Source of the DNA: Zygnema cylindricum
Lineage: Eukaryota; Streptophyta; Zygnematophyceae; Zygnematales; Zygnemataceae
Direction of reading: 5' to 3'
Length of the DNA: 62,000 nucleotides
NCBI GenBank assembly: GCA_037447655.1
Contig: JBBHKE010000669.1
Span: 1 to 62,000 of the forward strand
Below are positions 24,015 through 35,900 of this stretch, one piece after another. Positions within the stretch are counted from its first letter, which is position 1; every line of letters starts with the position of its first letter. The notes below the pieces were generated by a model, which was given only the letters and a program-made list of their open reading frames with translations, ran no database searches and was not told the DNA's origin. The position numbers and the translations under genes were made by a program.

Positions 24015-27000
24015 GCTCTCTGTCTCTCGTGTAGTTTTTCATCAAGTGGTCTAGACAGTCTCTATTGCAGATTAAGAGTTATGGGTCAGATAAACCACAC
24101 TTCTTCATGCAGTGAGAAAAAGATTTACGTCATTTTGGAGGTGGTTGTCATTGGAAATGTGACTCTCTATTCATGGTTTGTATGATGTTGACCACCACCC
24201 ATTGTAGAGACTCTTGACCACACTATATTATTTGCCGATTTTTTGTACTCAACATGTAACCTCCCAAAGAGTGAGAAATTACCTAAGCATCCATGTTAGC
24301 CCTCTTGCATACATGAAGTGGTGTGGATAATATTGTTTTCTTGTCCATATTATTTCCATACCCATACTAATTCCAATGAGTAGTACAACAAAACACATGA
24401 ACCACATTAGTCGCCTCCATATGACTCTTTTATTTCTCCTTCCCCTCCACTTCCCCATCTCCCTTGATCATTCCCCATCTCCCGTCTTCTGATGGAACCT
24501 CCAATGCTCTCCCCTCTCCCCTACTTGTCCTACTCCCAGAGATAGACCTGAGCCTGACACTTCTCTCTCCCCTCTCCTCTCTCCCCTTCCCTGTCCTCCT
24601 CCCAGAAATAGACCTGAGCCTTCCACTCCTCCCCCCCTCTCCCTTCGCCCCTTCCCTGTCCTCCTCCCAGGAATAGACCTGAGCCTTCCATTCCTCCCTC
24701 CCCTCTCCCCTCTCTCCCCTCTCCCCTCTCCCTCTCCCCTCTCCCTCTCCCTCTCGCCTCTCCCTCTCCCCTTCCCTGTCCCCCTCCCAGAGATAGATCT
24801 GAGCCTTCCATTCCTCCCTCCCCTCTCCCCTCTCCCTCACCCCTCTCCCTCACCCCCCTCCCTCCCCTCCCCTCCCCTCCCCTACCCTCCCCTCCCTTCT
24901 CCTCCTCCTAGAAATGGACCTCAGCCTCCCTCGATCAGGCGAGCAGTCGGTCCACCGCGTGTTCCTCGACCCAACGTCACGTCACGCCCTGGCCTCCGTC
25001 CAAAGCTCCCAGGGAGGTGCCGAGAGCCACTACCTGCACGCCAGGTGGCGCCGAGCCAGGCCCTTGGGAAGGCTCAAGGGGGCTCTGCTGACCGCAGTGG
25101 GATGGCAGAAGCACCAGCCGAGCGAAGGTGGGGAGAGGGGGAGGGAGGGGAGGGGAGGGAGGGAGGGGGGGGGAGGGAGGGGTGAGGGAGGGAGGAGGGA
25201 GGGAGGGGGGGAGGGAGGGAGGGGGAGGGAGGGAGGTAGGGGAGGGAGGAGGGGGAGGGAGGAGGGAGGGAGGGAGGAGAGGGGGGGAGGGTGGGAAGGG
25301 GGATTTTAGGGGAATTGGCGAGGAACAGGGGGAGGATGAGAGGAAGTGCGGAGAATGAAGGGTGGTGGGGAAAGTGGGGAAAGTGGGGGGAAGGGGGATT
25401 TGAGGGGAATTGGCGAGGAACAGGGGGAAGGATGAGAGGAAGTGCGGAGAATGAAGGGGGGAGATGGGGAAAGTGGGGAAAGTGGGGGGAAGGGGAGGGA
25501 AGTGGGGGCAATTGTGTGGCAAATGGTGTGGGTTTGAGCCGATTTGATTGAGAGTTGGAGGAGTGAGTACGTAGGAGAATATGCGAGAAATGATGGGGAA
25601 GGGAAGGGGAAGAAGAGAGGAGCGACGGGGGAGGACAGATATAGTATTTTTAATGCCTTAAGAAGGGGATGAAGGTGGTGGTGTGGTGAAGGTGGTGGTG
25701 TGGTGAAGGAACTTGAGAGAGTGAGAGAGAGGGAGGAGGGTTGGTACAGCTGGTAGGAGTTTTGTTTTTTCTCGGCTGGTGGGGAAGAGAACAAAAACAA
25801 TGTGAGAGAGAGGGGGGCGAGGGAGGGGGGATTTCAAGAGAGAAATAAGAGATCAAAGCGTAGAGAGGGGATGTGGAGAAGAGAGAGGAGTGTGAGAGTG
25901 ACGGTGCTGTAGAGTGTGACAGAGGGAGGAGACAGGGAAAAAAATGGAGTTTTTTTCATCACCACAACTGATCGACAGGCAGATAGTAACCTCAAAAACA
26001 TAAGTTTTTATGACCTCCCTTGTTGTTGAAATTAAGTTCTATTGGATTTGAGACTACTTTGTCTCAATTCATCCTCACTTACTTTTTACTTACCTTCTCT
26101 TCTTTGGGACTTTCTTGTGTGTGTGTGTGTGTGTGTTTTTTTTTATGTGGGGGGGAGGGAGGAAATGGAAATACAGCGTCCACGAAAGATATAGTTTTGG
26201 GCACTTCAGGAGGACAACTTTTTGAAACTTTGTTGGATGAAAAAGACAAAAAAGAGAAGTACCTCCACCAATTGTATGAGTTTACCGATCCGAGGGAGCC
26301 AATCTGTGCCATTCAGGTACATATGGTACCTTTTCAGGTCTTTTTTCAGGTTTTATATTTCTTCCTTTCTTTTTCGTCATAGTTTTTTAGGCGTTCATAT
26401 CTTGTACTTATTATTGTACTGGCCCACACTAATTATAGGTTCCATGTTTTTTTTTTTTACTATGGACACATAACTTAACTTGTATGGATTCGACATAAAA
26501 TGTTTTCAATGTTTGTTTTCAATTTTTTCCATTTATGGGAACCTACAGTTGTCGATGGGCTTTATTCGACACTCTTTTTGATTTATTTTTAAATGTGTAA
26601 GGACTTACACTGTGTAAAGTAAAGAAATGTGTACAACTAATGTGAAAATCAGTATTATTTATTCCAATTTTTGTTCAGTTGACACAGACGATTTCTGGCC
26701 TCTTGTGCAATTAGTGGTATTAGTGCTATGTCTTTCCCTCCCTTTCCCCCTCCCTCTCTCCCTACCTCTCCCCTTCCTCTCTGCCCCTCTCTCTTCCCTC
26801 TCTCTTTCACTCCCTCTTCCTCTCACTTTATGGTCAAAAGTTTAAAAGAGCCGGCTCTGAATCAGTTTTTATTTCAATTCTAAGTGCGATTCACAAAGTG
26901 TCTTCCCATCCATATTTTTAGTGAGTCCACAATAATTAAGGTGATCTCTAGTAAGGCTTCTCCATTCGTCACTCGATTTTGTTCTTTTGGGAGACTTCTG

Positions 27001-30000
27001 GATGAGGAAAAAAGTCATACTTCCTGACTCAATCAGGAGGTCGTTTGTTGTTCCCTCCTTTGTTTTTCTGTCGTCTGTATAATACGATTTTTTACGAAGG
27101 TCTTTCAGGTTTTATTTGTGTATAAAACTATTTCTTACAAAGGTCTTTCAGGTTTTATTTGTGTATAATACGATTTCTTACGAAGGTCTTTCAGGTTTTA
27201 TTTGTGTATAATACGATTTCTTACGAAGGTCCTTCAGGTCTAATTTGTTTATCTTTTTTTGTGTGTGTTACTTCTTTTACCTCTTTGGTTTATTCTGTTT
27301 TGTCAGTTTCACTTGTCTTGTGGGAATGTTTGGGCAGATGGAGACCGTAGGATCGTCAACTGGGATTCGTTATTTTGTGATGGTTGCAACTCCTACCCGT
27401 TTGTACGCCTTTGTTGGACAAGCTTCTTTGGAGGTGAGCAGTTTTATAGGGGTTTGTATTTTGTAGAGATTCCTATTTTATAGGGCTTTGTATTTTGTAA
27501 CAATTCCTATTTTGTAGGGCTTTGTTTTTTGTAGGGCTTTGTCTTTTGGAAGGTTTTGTTTTTTGTAGGGCTTTCTTTTTATTTTCGACCAATGTTCACA
27601 TGAGGCCGACTCTTTTTTTTTTTTTTTTTTCAAGGTATGCTTTTTGGTGTTTTGGTTTACAATGGTAGCGATGTAGGTAACCCTAAAAAGGACTTTTGAA
27701 GCTCTCCCCTTTTTTATCTCACAGACCTTGCAACATTCTTTACAAGGAAGATGAGGACAGGATGGAGAATTATAGTGGAGATGCGCGATAAGAGAGAGGG
27801 AACAAATTTGAATCGCTTTTAGAAGGGTTTCGTGGGTGAACAACTTAATGAAATGAATTAGAAAAATAACTTTTCGGATGTTTTGGTGGTTATCGAATGA
27901 AAGAAGTAAAGATATTTAGAGCTTTCTCTATTTTTGGTTTCAGATGTGTGGTCAACAGTAGTTCCTGCTTTCACTTCAGTTTTATATCCTAAGCGTTCCT
28001 TTCTCGCATTGTAAAATCTTTACCTTCTTTCACATTTTAAACTTCACTCGCTTTCAAATTTCACTTTTTGCTTTCACAATTTTTGGATTTAGATTGTATT
28101 TATCAAAACCTGGCTGGACTGTCAGTGAAATAATTATCGTTCAGTAATATATCAAGTTTTTATAGTTCGCTTATAAAAAGATCCGAGTTGTAATTCTGCT
28201 CCTGTCCCTGTCCTCCTTTTTTCCCCATTTCCTTTTCTTTCCTTTTCCGTTTCTCTCATCCCTCTTCTCTCTTTTTTTTCCTTTCCGTTTCTCCGTTTCA
28301 TTTCCCTTGTTTTTTTTTTTTTTTTTTTTTGGGCGTATATGTGAATCAGTTTACCTTTACGGCTTTTGCAAGTCCCGATATAAAGCCGTGGTTCAAGGAG
28401 GTCAAGGTTCGGTTTCCCAACAGGTGACTCTTTCTCTCTACCCTCCTTTTTTGTCTTTTTGGGTCTGTCCGAAAGCTCGTATCTCCTACATAAAAGCTTT
28501 TATTTTCTTGGTTCATATGAGCCGAAAACACTGACCCAAAGGAAACTAAGTCCATTATTATCCCACAAACTTTTTAGAGCCTTTTAGTTCAAATCTTTGT
28601 TGTCTTAAGAGGGTTTTTTTTCTTTTCCTGTTTTCAGCAAAAAACGTTTAAACCTATATCTAGTGCAAAAACTCTCTAAATCTCTCACCATAATCATTCT
28701 GTGATCAGTTTTAAATGCTTATATTGTTTAAGTAAGTACAACGACTTGTCATGACCATAGTAATCAAGTACCAGTTGCAGTTGCATGGAATATTTAAAAT
28801 CAAAACGGTAGTAAATCTTATACAATTCTGTTTGGCACTTTCTCTCTGTTTCCTCTCTGTTTTCTGTTTTTTTATCAGTTTATCCACCCTAGTTACAGTG
28901 AGCCAATTTGGTGGTAGGCCCATTTGAGTATGATATTATAGATTTCTGTGAAAACCTTGACAGTACTATCTTTGTCTTTTAGTCCATGATTTGTGCGTCT
29001 TTTTCAAGGGAAAGGTCATTTATCTCTTAATATCCTAAAAGACAGCATTGGAGTTTGTATGAAAGTTGGAGTCCACGTTGACAGTAATGAAAGCATATTT
29101 TTAAGTTTTCCCTCTCCCTCCCTCCCTCTCTCTCTCTCCCCCTCTCTCTCTTCTCTTAGCGAATCCCTCAGATTATCTGAGTTATTTCGTAGATCGTTTT
29201 ATTTTGACGAGCGAACTCCATCAACGGCGAATGCTTCGGATTGATCGCACGGTATGTGTTCTAGACTCGTCATCTGAATGTTTCATTTTTTTTCGAGTTT
29301 TGAGTTTTTGCAATGTTTTATGTTCGTATGTAGGTTTTAAGCTTGAGAAGATACAATGTCATGAGTATTAAAACGCTGTTGTTGTCCTTCAAATTGTTGT
29401 TCTCGTGGCACAATTTGTCAGGTTTTTTAATCCGAACTTATGTATTGAATTTGAAAAATGTCAGTTAAATGGGATATTGCGTTTGAAAATCCCTAAAGTA
29501 TGCAATATGCTTACTTTTTCTAAATGTGGGTTTTTTGAATAACATGAAAGGAGGAGCTGTATGCAAAGAAAGAGAGTAAATATTGTTTGTCAAGTCAATT
29601 TACTTCAATATGGTCTGGTCGATAAGTTTGATTTGCTTTGGTTTGGTTTTAATTCGATTAATGTTTGATTCCATTTAATTTCTTCTGATTGTCTTTGACC
29701 TCATGGGGAGAGATGGAACTCCTTTCATTCAGTTCATCCTCCATGGTGAAAGTTGACCTACTCAAGTTACACTTTTTCTTTCTAAAAACTAAGTGTAAAT
29801 ATTCGCCATATTATTGTTGAGATTTTGTGTTGAAACAATAATATGTTATGATGTTAAACACCACGTAATCCAGCATTTTGAGGTACTAAAATTGTAATTC
29901 TATTGGCACTTGTGATGGGAAAAACAGCATTTCTTCAAATACAAAGAATGAAACTCCTCTTAGTGAGAAACGATTTCTGGAGTTTTCAAGGCTCGGGACT

Positions 30001-32897
30001 GAAGAGGACGTTTCAAAGCCCTTGTCATTGGCAATTTCTGATTACCATTTTCTCCTTTTGTATGGCGATCGACTGAAGGTAAGGGAGAGCTTAGAGAGGA
30101 CAGAAGGGTCGAGGCTCCAGAATGAGTAGAGGAATAGTTTCTACAGAAAGGATATTGGTGAGTTTCTTGGGTAGTGGGGAAGTTGTCAAAGGAAGGTAGA
30201 ATGGGAGGAGGAGACGGGCGAGGAGGTTTATAGGAGGAAGAGAAGGATAGGATCTTTTTTTGGATCCCGGTTTTGTACTAGATGCTTGTTTGTACTTTTG
30301 ATTCCCTTGAGGGATCTCTCATTTCCACACTATTAGTGGTCAGTAAAAAACTCCAATTCTTTATTATTCCTCTAAGATTTGGTGGTCTCTGTCTATCCCG
30401 GTTTACAGGTAAAGCTTACGAAAGCTTACATAACAATAGGAGGGCGTGGGAGAGGGAGAGGGAGAGGGAGGGGGAGAGGGAGAGGGATTAAGGATAGGAT
30501 TAAGGATAGGATGTATGATAGGATGGTTGTCTATGATATGACTCTTAACATTCCCTCAGGGGAAAAATTTCTAAAACGTAAATTATAATCGTGAGGTAAA
30601 TAGGAAAGTTTTGTGTAGACTTGTCAGAAATTGCAACTGAGTTTTTCGACCTAAAGTGACGAGACTCGCAATTATGTTGTGGGTTTCGAGATTTTTAATC
30701 TTGTTTTCGGGAAGTTTTCACCTGGAGGAGGAAAGTAAATCTAAAAGCATGCCTAAAGTATGTTTTGACGTTTTGTGGGGGAGGCTTTTCTGAGGCCAGG
30801 TGGTAAATCAGGTCAATCAGGAGGTTGTGGAGGAAGAGAAGGTCGGAGGAGGAGAGGGCTCCCTTTTGGGACTTTGTACTGACAATACGGGAGGGACGTT
30901 CTACGCCTACAGCCAAAACTCCATTTACGAGGTACCTAAAACCCTAAAAAAAATTATAACTTTGCCTTAGATATTGTCGTCACTCTGTTTCTTCCCCTGT
31001 CCTGTCCTCTCTTTTCTTAGTTTGTGCATCCTTGCTCAAAGTTTCGGATAAATTTTTGTATGGTCTTGTCAATAGTATTTGAAGATATTATGAGATATGA
31101 ATGGTAAAGCCAGGAGCTTCTGAGATGTTTTCTCTTTTAATGCACATATCTTTCTTTCTTTCTCTCTGTCTCTTTCTCTGTCTCTCTCTCTCGCTCTCTC
31201 TTTACCTCTCTCTCCCTCTCTCTCCCTCTCTCTTTCTCTCTTTCTCTGTTTTTCTCTCTCTCTCTTCTTCTGTCCTTTTCTCTATTCACTCCCACGGACT
31301 CTATCCCTCTTCTTCTCTCTCTTCTTTCATCTATACATATGTATATATCTCTCTCTCCCTCGTCCCCTACCCCCCCCACCCCCTTTCCTTTCTATCTCTC
31401 GCTCTGGTCACCTCTTCCTCCCTCTTCCTCTCCTTCCCGTTCTCCCTCTCCCTCTCCCTCTACCTCTCCCTCTCCCCCTCCCTCTCCCTCTCCTTCCCTC
31501 GCCCACTCCCTCCCTCTCTCTCCCTCTCCCCCTTTCCCTTTCCCCCTTTGAGGACAGGTGTCAGTCCAGGACGAGAGTTGCAACATGTGGCGGATTTATC
31601 TCGATCAGAAGGAGTACACCGCAGCTTTGGAGCTTTGCCGAACGCCAGCTCAGCGCGACTTCGTCTATTCTGCTCAGGTGAGTTTCTCCTAACACTGCAC
31701 TAAAATTAGTGTAGATCTAATTTCAGGTACCAGTTATGGTTCACGGAAATGTTTGTTCACACCGTTCACTGCTGTTAGTTCGATTCACACTAGTCGAGAA
31801 CTATATTTAGTTGTATTAAGGATGAATTGTTTACAATTTGTTAGTTCAACTTATGGTTTCTCTTCAGGTGATCTCTAACAAGTGGGTTAGTGACTGGTGA
31901 CTTCAACGCATTATTGGTCTATTTTGTACGAAGTTTTGTACTAAGTTTATGCAGTTTTTTTTTGAAGGTGGATTAGGCAGAACTGTCTAGTACTAGAGTA
32001 ATTGTGGAACACCCTCGATGAGGAAGAATTGTACCAACGTTAGTGGAGATTTGCATGTTGGTTTGACTTCAAGTCCAAATTTGGAAGTTTGTTTGCCAAA
32101 GAATTTTTATTTATTATGATGTTTAGTGTAATTTATCTCACACTTCATGTGTGTTTCCAGTATGCATTGAATCGCAGGTCATTAATTTTGTATTCCAATA
32201 AACAAATTTGGTTGTTGTGTATATTAAAGCTGAACTCATGTGAAATTGAGACGTATGCAATAGATGCTATGTTGGGAACTCCTTGTGAATTCTTCAAGGA
32301 GGAATCGTCATAATCAAGTTCTCTCTTTTGAAGAGAACAGTTTAAGTTCAATTTATCAATTTTGTCGTTCATATTTGATGTGCATTTTGATAGGCGGAGG
32401 CTGCATTTGAAGCTGGAGAGTATGAACGAGCCGCTTCCTTTTACGCCAAGGTAGACTTGACTTGACTTGACCTGACCTGGCTTTACTTGACTGTCTTGAT
32501 TTGTCTCTTCTTGATGTTATTCTGCTTGACCTGATGTGATTTGATTTGATTTGGTTTGTTTTCGATTGACTTTTTGAGACTTGATTATTTGAATTGAGTT
32601 GGTTTTACTTCAAGTGGATTAGCGTGATTTGAGATTCTTCTATAAATCTTTCGTTGTTTTTTGGAAGAGACATAAGTTCCAGCCTTGCCTGGCTGCCTCA
32701 GGTATTTCACAAGATTAAGGAGAGGATCTCATGCTTTTTATGCCATACCTATCCAAGAGTTTACATTCCAGATTGAATGTTTTGAACATGCAAAACCTGT
32801 GTTTCGAGATTCTTTAATGGGTTTTTGGATGAGTTGTCTTTGCTCTCTGTGTCTATCTTGCTCGGTGAAAGGATTTTCTTTCTTGAAATGTTTGTAG

Positions 32898-32929
<32 letters not shown>

Positions 32930-35900
32930 GCAATAATTTTCTTTGCTTATTTAGAAACCATGTATGGCGACATTGAACGGAAGCCTGATTTCATCGGAGA
33001 AGTTTTTGGAAAGGGAGACAGACAGCGAGTATCGCTCCATTTGAGGAGGTGGCACTCAAATTTGTGGTAGTCGGAGCTCAGGTGACTCCTATTTTCCGTT
33101 TTTTGTTTATTCATTCTCTTTGAGTACTTTTTCATGGGAATGATTTGGGTATACAGTTTGTTTCGTCTTCTTTCTTTCCTTTGACGGAAGTCTTTTGAGA
33201 TGATTTTGACCCGACAACTTTTAATACGTTGCTTTATTTTTGAGAGCATACCAATTCATCAGCATAAAGTTACATGATAGGTTCTAAAGCATTTGGGGAC
33301 AGATGTCACATTCCCACTACAAATATCTTTACTTACTTTTTCGTTTTTTTTTAAATGGTTAGATTTTATAAGAGAAAATGGGTTTTTTAGGTATCTGGTA
33401 CACTTCTCCCTGGGGTGGATGGATTAAGACATGTCCATATTATGGTTTTTACCACTTCATAAAATGAAAGTATACAATAGGGGCTTAAGTGAACTTCCAC
33501 AGTCTACCTTTTCTTTTGTCCACACATTTGTGCCTGGCTCAATAATGTTGCTTCTAATTTCAGCAACGATCTAAAAGGGATTTTGGTACAAGGGTTTTTT
33601 TACATGTGTATCGTTTTCCCATACAAAACCCAGAAATAACTCACATTAGTTGTAATACCATGAGTAAAACCAGTACATGTGAATCCCCTTTCAGACTAAT
33701 TCTGGTCAGAGGTTTAGTTTAATAGAGCTATAGTTCCATCATAAACACTTACTCGATGGATCCTTTCATCAGAGGTTGACACGTGGCAGTAGATGTATGG
33801 CTGACAGGATGCCCTTCGGACGTTCCTTTTGAGAAAACTCGATCACCTCGGGAGAGATGTGAGTGGAGGGCGAGGAGTGGATAGGTTTAGGGTTTATTCA
33901 CTTGGTTGTTGTTTATGTTTTTAACATCATTTTGAGTATCAGAGGGATATAAAAATGGGGTGAGGGATTGGTTGCTATTTATTTGTCTTCCTCTTCTTCT
34001 AATAGCATCAAATAAAAAAAAAATGATGCGTTTTTTAGACTTTTGACAGTTTTAACTCTCATGTATCTTGTCTATGTCTGAGATTTGAGCTCAAGTAATA
34101 TGCTATGTAGTTAATGTTCTCTTCGGCACTCAAGTTCTTTTTCTTTTCATTGATATACAATTCTATATATTAAGAAAATATACAATAGCTGGGCTTTTCA
34201 CTTTATCCGCCCAATCAAATGATAAGGTCTTTTACCTTTTAATTACGATATCCCAATGGAGAAATCGACAATAATGCACAGAAGAAAATGGGTTTGCGAG
34301 AGGGAAATTAACATAAACAATGATAGCAATGCGATCATGTATGCAGCTGCTGACAAAGTTGGTCTCTCTGCCTCTCTGCCTTCTGCTCCTCTCCCTCTCC
34401 CTCTCTTCTCCCTCTCCCTCTCTCTCCCACTTCAGGAGAGGTCGCAAATCACAATGGTGGCCACCTGGGCGGCAGAACTGTACCTGGACAAGGTGAGAGG
34501 GACGGATTCACACTTGCCTATGTTTTTTTTTTTTTTTTTTTTATATATATAATAATGAGGAAAGCCGAAAGGACTTTTTGAACTGGACCTGAAAGTTGAT
34601 TTATGTTCACCTCCTCATGCTCAAGCATCGGAAGCAAATCTATCAATTTTGTTTTTGCTTAATGATACAAATATATATATATATTTTGTACTTCCACTTT
34701 CTTGTCTGTTAGTTTAACATGACCTACAGTAAGTTTTCAATTTCAGTTAGTTGTAATTCCCTTGTTATAGCACAATTTTGTTTTGACTGAACAATTTACC
34801 AATTTTTATATCAAATTTCCAGTGATAACTGTGGAATGACCTGACTGACAGTGGACAGCTTCTCTCTCGCATACAAAAGTATTTGACCTAACTTGGAAAG
34901 AAAAATGATCTAAACTTGTTGACGGTTACCTGGATATCGTTGCCAAAACTTTTCTACATCCTTCGTTTTTGTCTCCAAGAAGAAAAGATGATCTGTCTTT
35001 TTCATTCTGTCATTGAACAGCTGAAAGTTGTCAGTTACTAGTTTTACTCAATTTACTCAATTTACTGTTTCTTTTTCTTTCCGTAGATCAATCGTCTTCT
35101 GGTGTTTGACGACGGGAAGGAAGAGAGGGAGGCGGAAGGGAGTCAGAGTGAATACAGACAAACGGTGTCAGAATTCAAAGCATTTCTGAGCGACTGTAAG
35201 GATGTTTTGGATGAGGCCACCACTTCGCAGCTTCTGGGAAGGTGCATTTTAACTCTAGTTTAGTCTCTTTTCATGCTTCTATGCCTTCCAGTGTCCAGTT
35301 TTCGGTAAAACCTGGGACTCTTGAGCATGATTTTTTTGAATTTCTCAACCTCGTTATGTTGTGGAATTCTGGCTGTCAGTTTTCTGTTTTCAGTTTTTTC
35401 AGGCAGTTTTAAAGTTTTAGAATGGTTTGTTAGGGATCGAGGTTTTCATGGAATTTTTTTCTAAAGTGGAATTGTTTGGAAAAGTCGACTCCTTTTGGTA
35501 CTGGAGGGAGGACTTTTTTTTTTTGGAGGAAACACTTGGGACTCTATTTTGAAATAAGAGGGAGGAATTTGTTTTTGAATATAGCTACGGGAGAGAGGAG
35601 TTAGTATTTTTTGCCACTTTGAAAGAGCAACACGAGATAGTCATTCAACACTATATTCGGGTGAGCCCAGGGCGATCACAGAAAATGTTAGTCCTTTGAA
35701 ATCTGTTTTTAAATATGTCTTTTTCAAAAAACAAACAATGACAGTAAAATGAGAGGAAGGAAAAATGGAAAAAAAAGCATCTTTCTTTCTGTATGTTTTA
35801 GTTCCGCATGTTGTCGAGAAAGTACGAGGTTTTTCTTTGACTGAACTCAAACCCATTTCTGTCATTTGTCTTTGGTTGAAATCAAAACAACAAAGAAATT

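Noticed and set aside
24430-25800. Several long open frames on both strands, Pro/Ser-rich or Gly/Glu/Arg-rich
   Set aside because: They lie in CT/GA repeat arrays around VPS18 exon 2; low-complexity composition keeps several frames open at once.
31101-31703. 200-codon Ser/Leu/Pro plus-strand frame
   Set aside because: It is a pyrimidine tract before a VPS18 exon; only 31558-31677 is coding, in a different frame.
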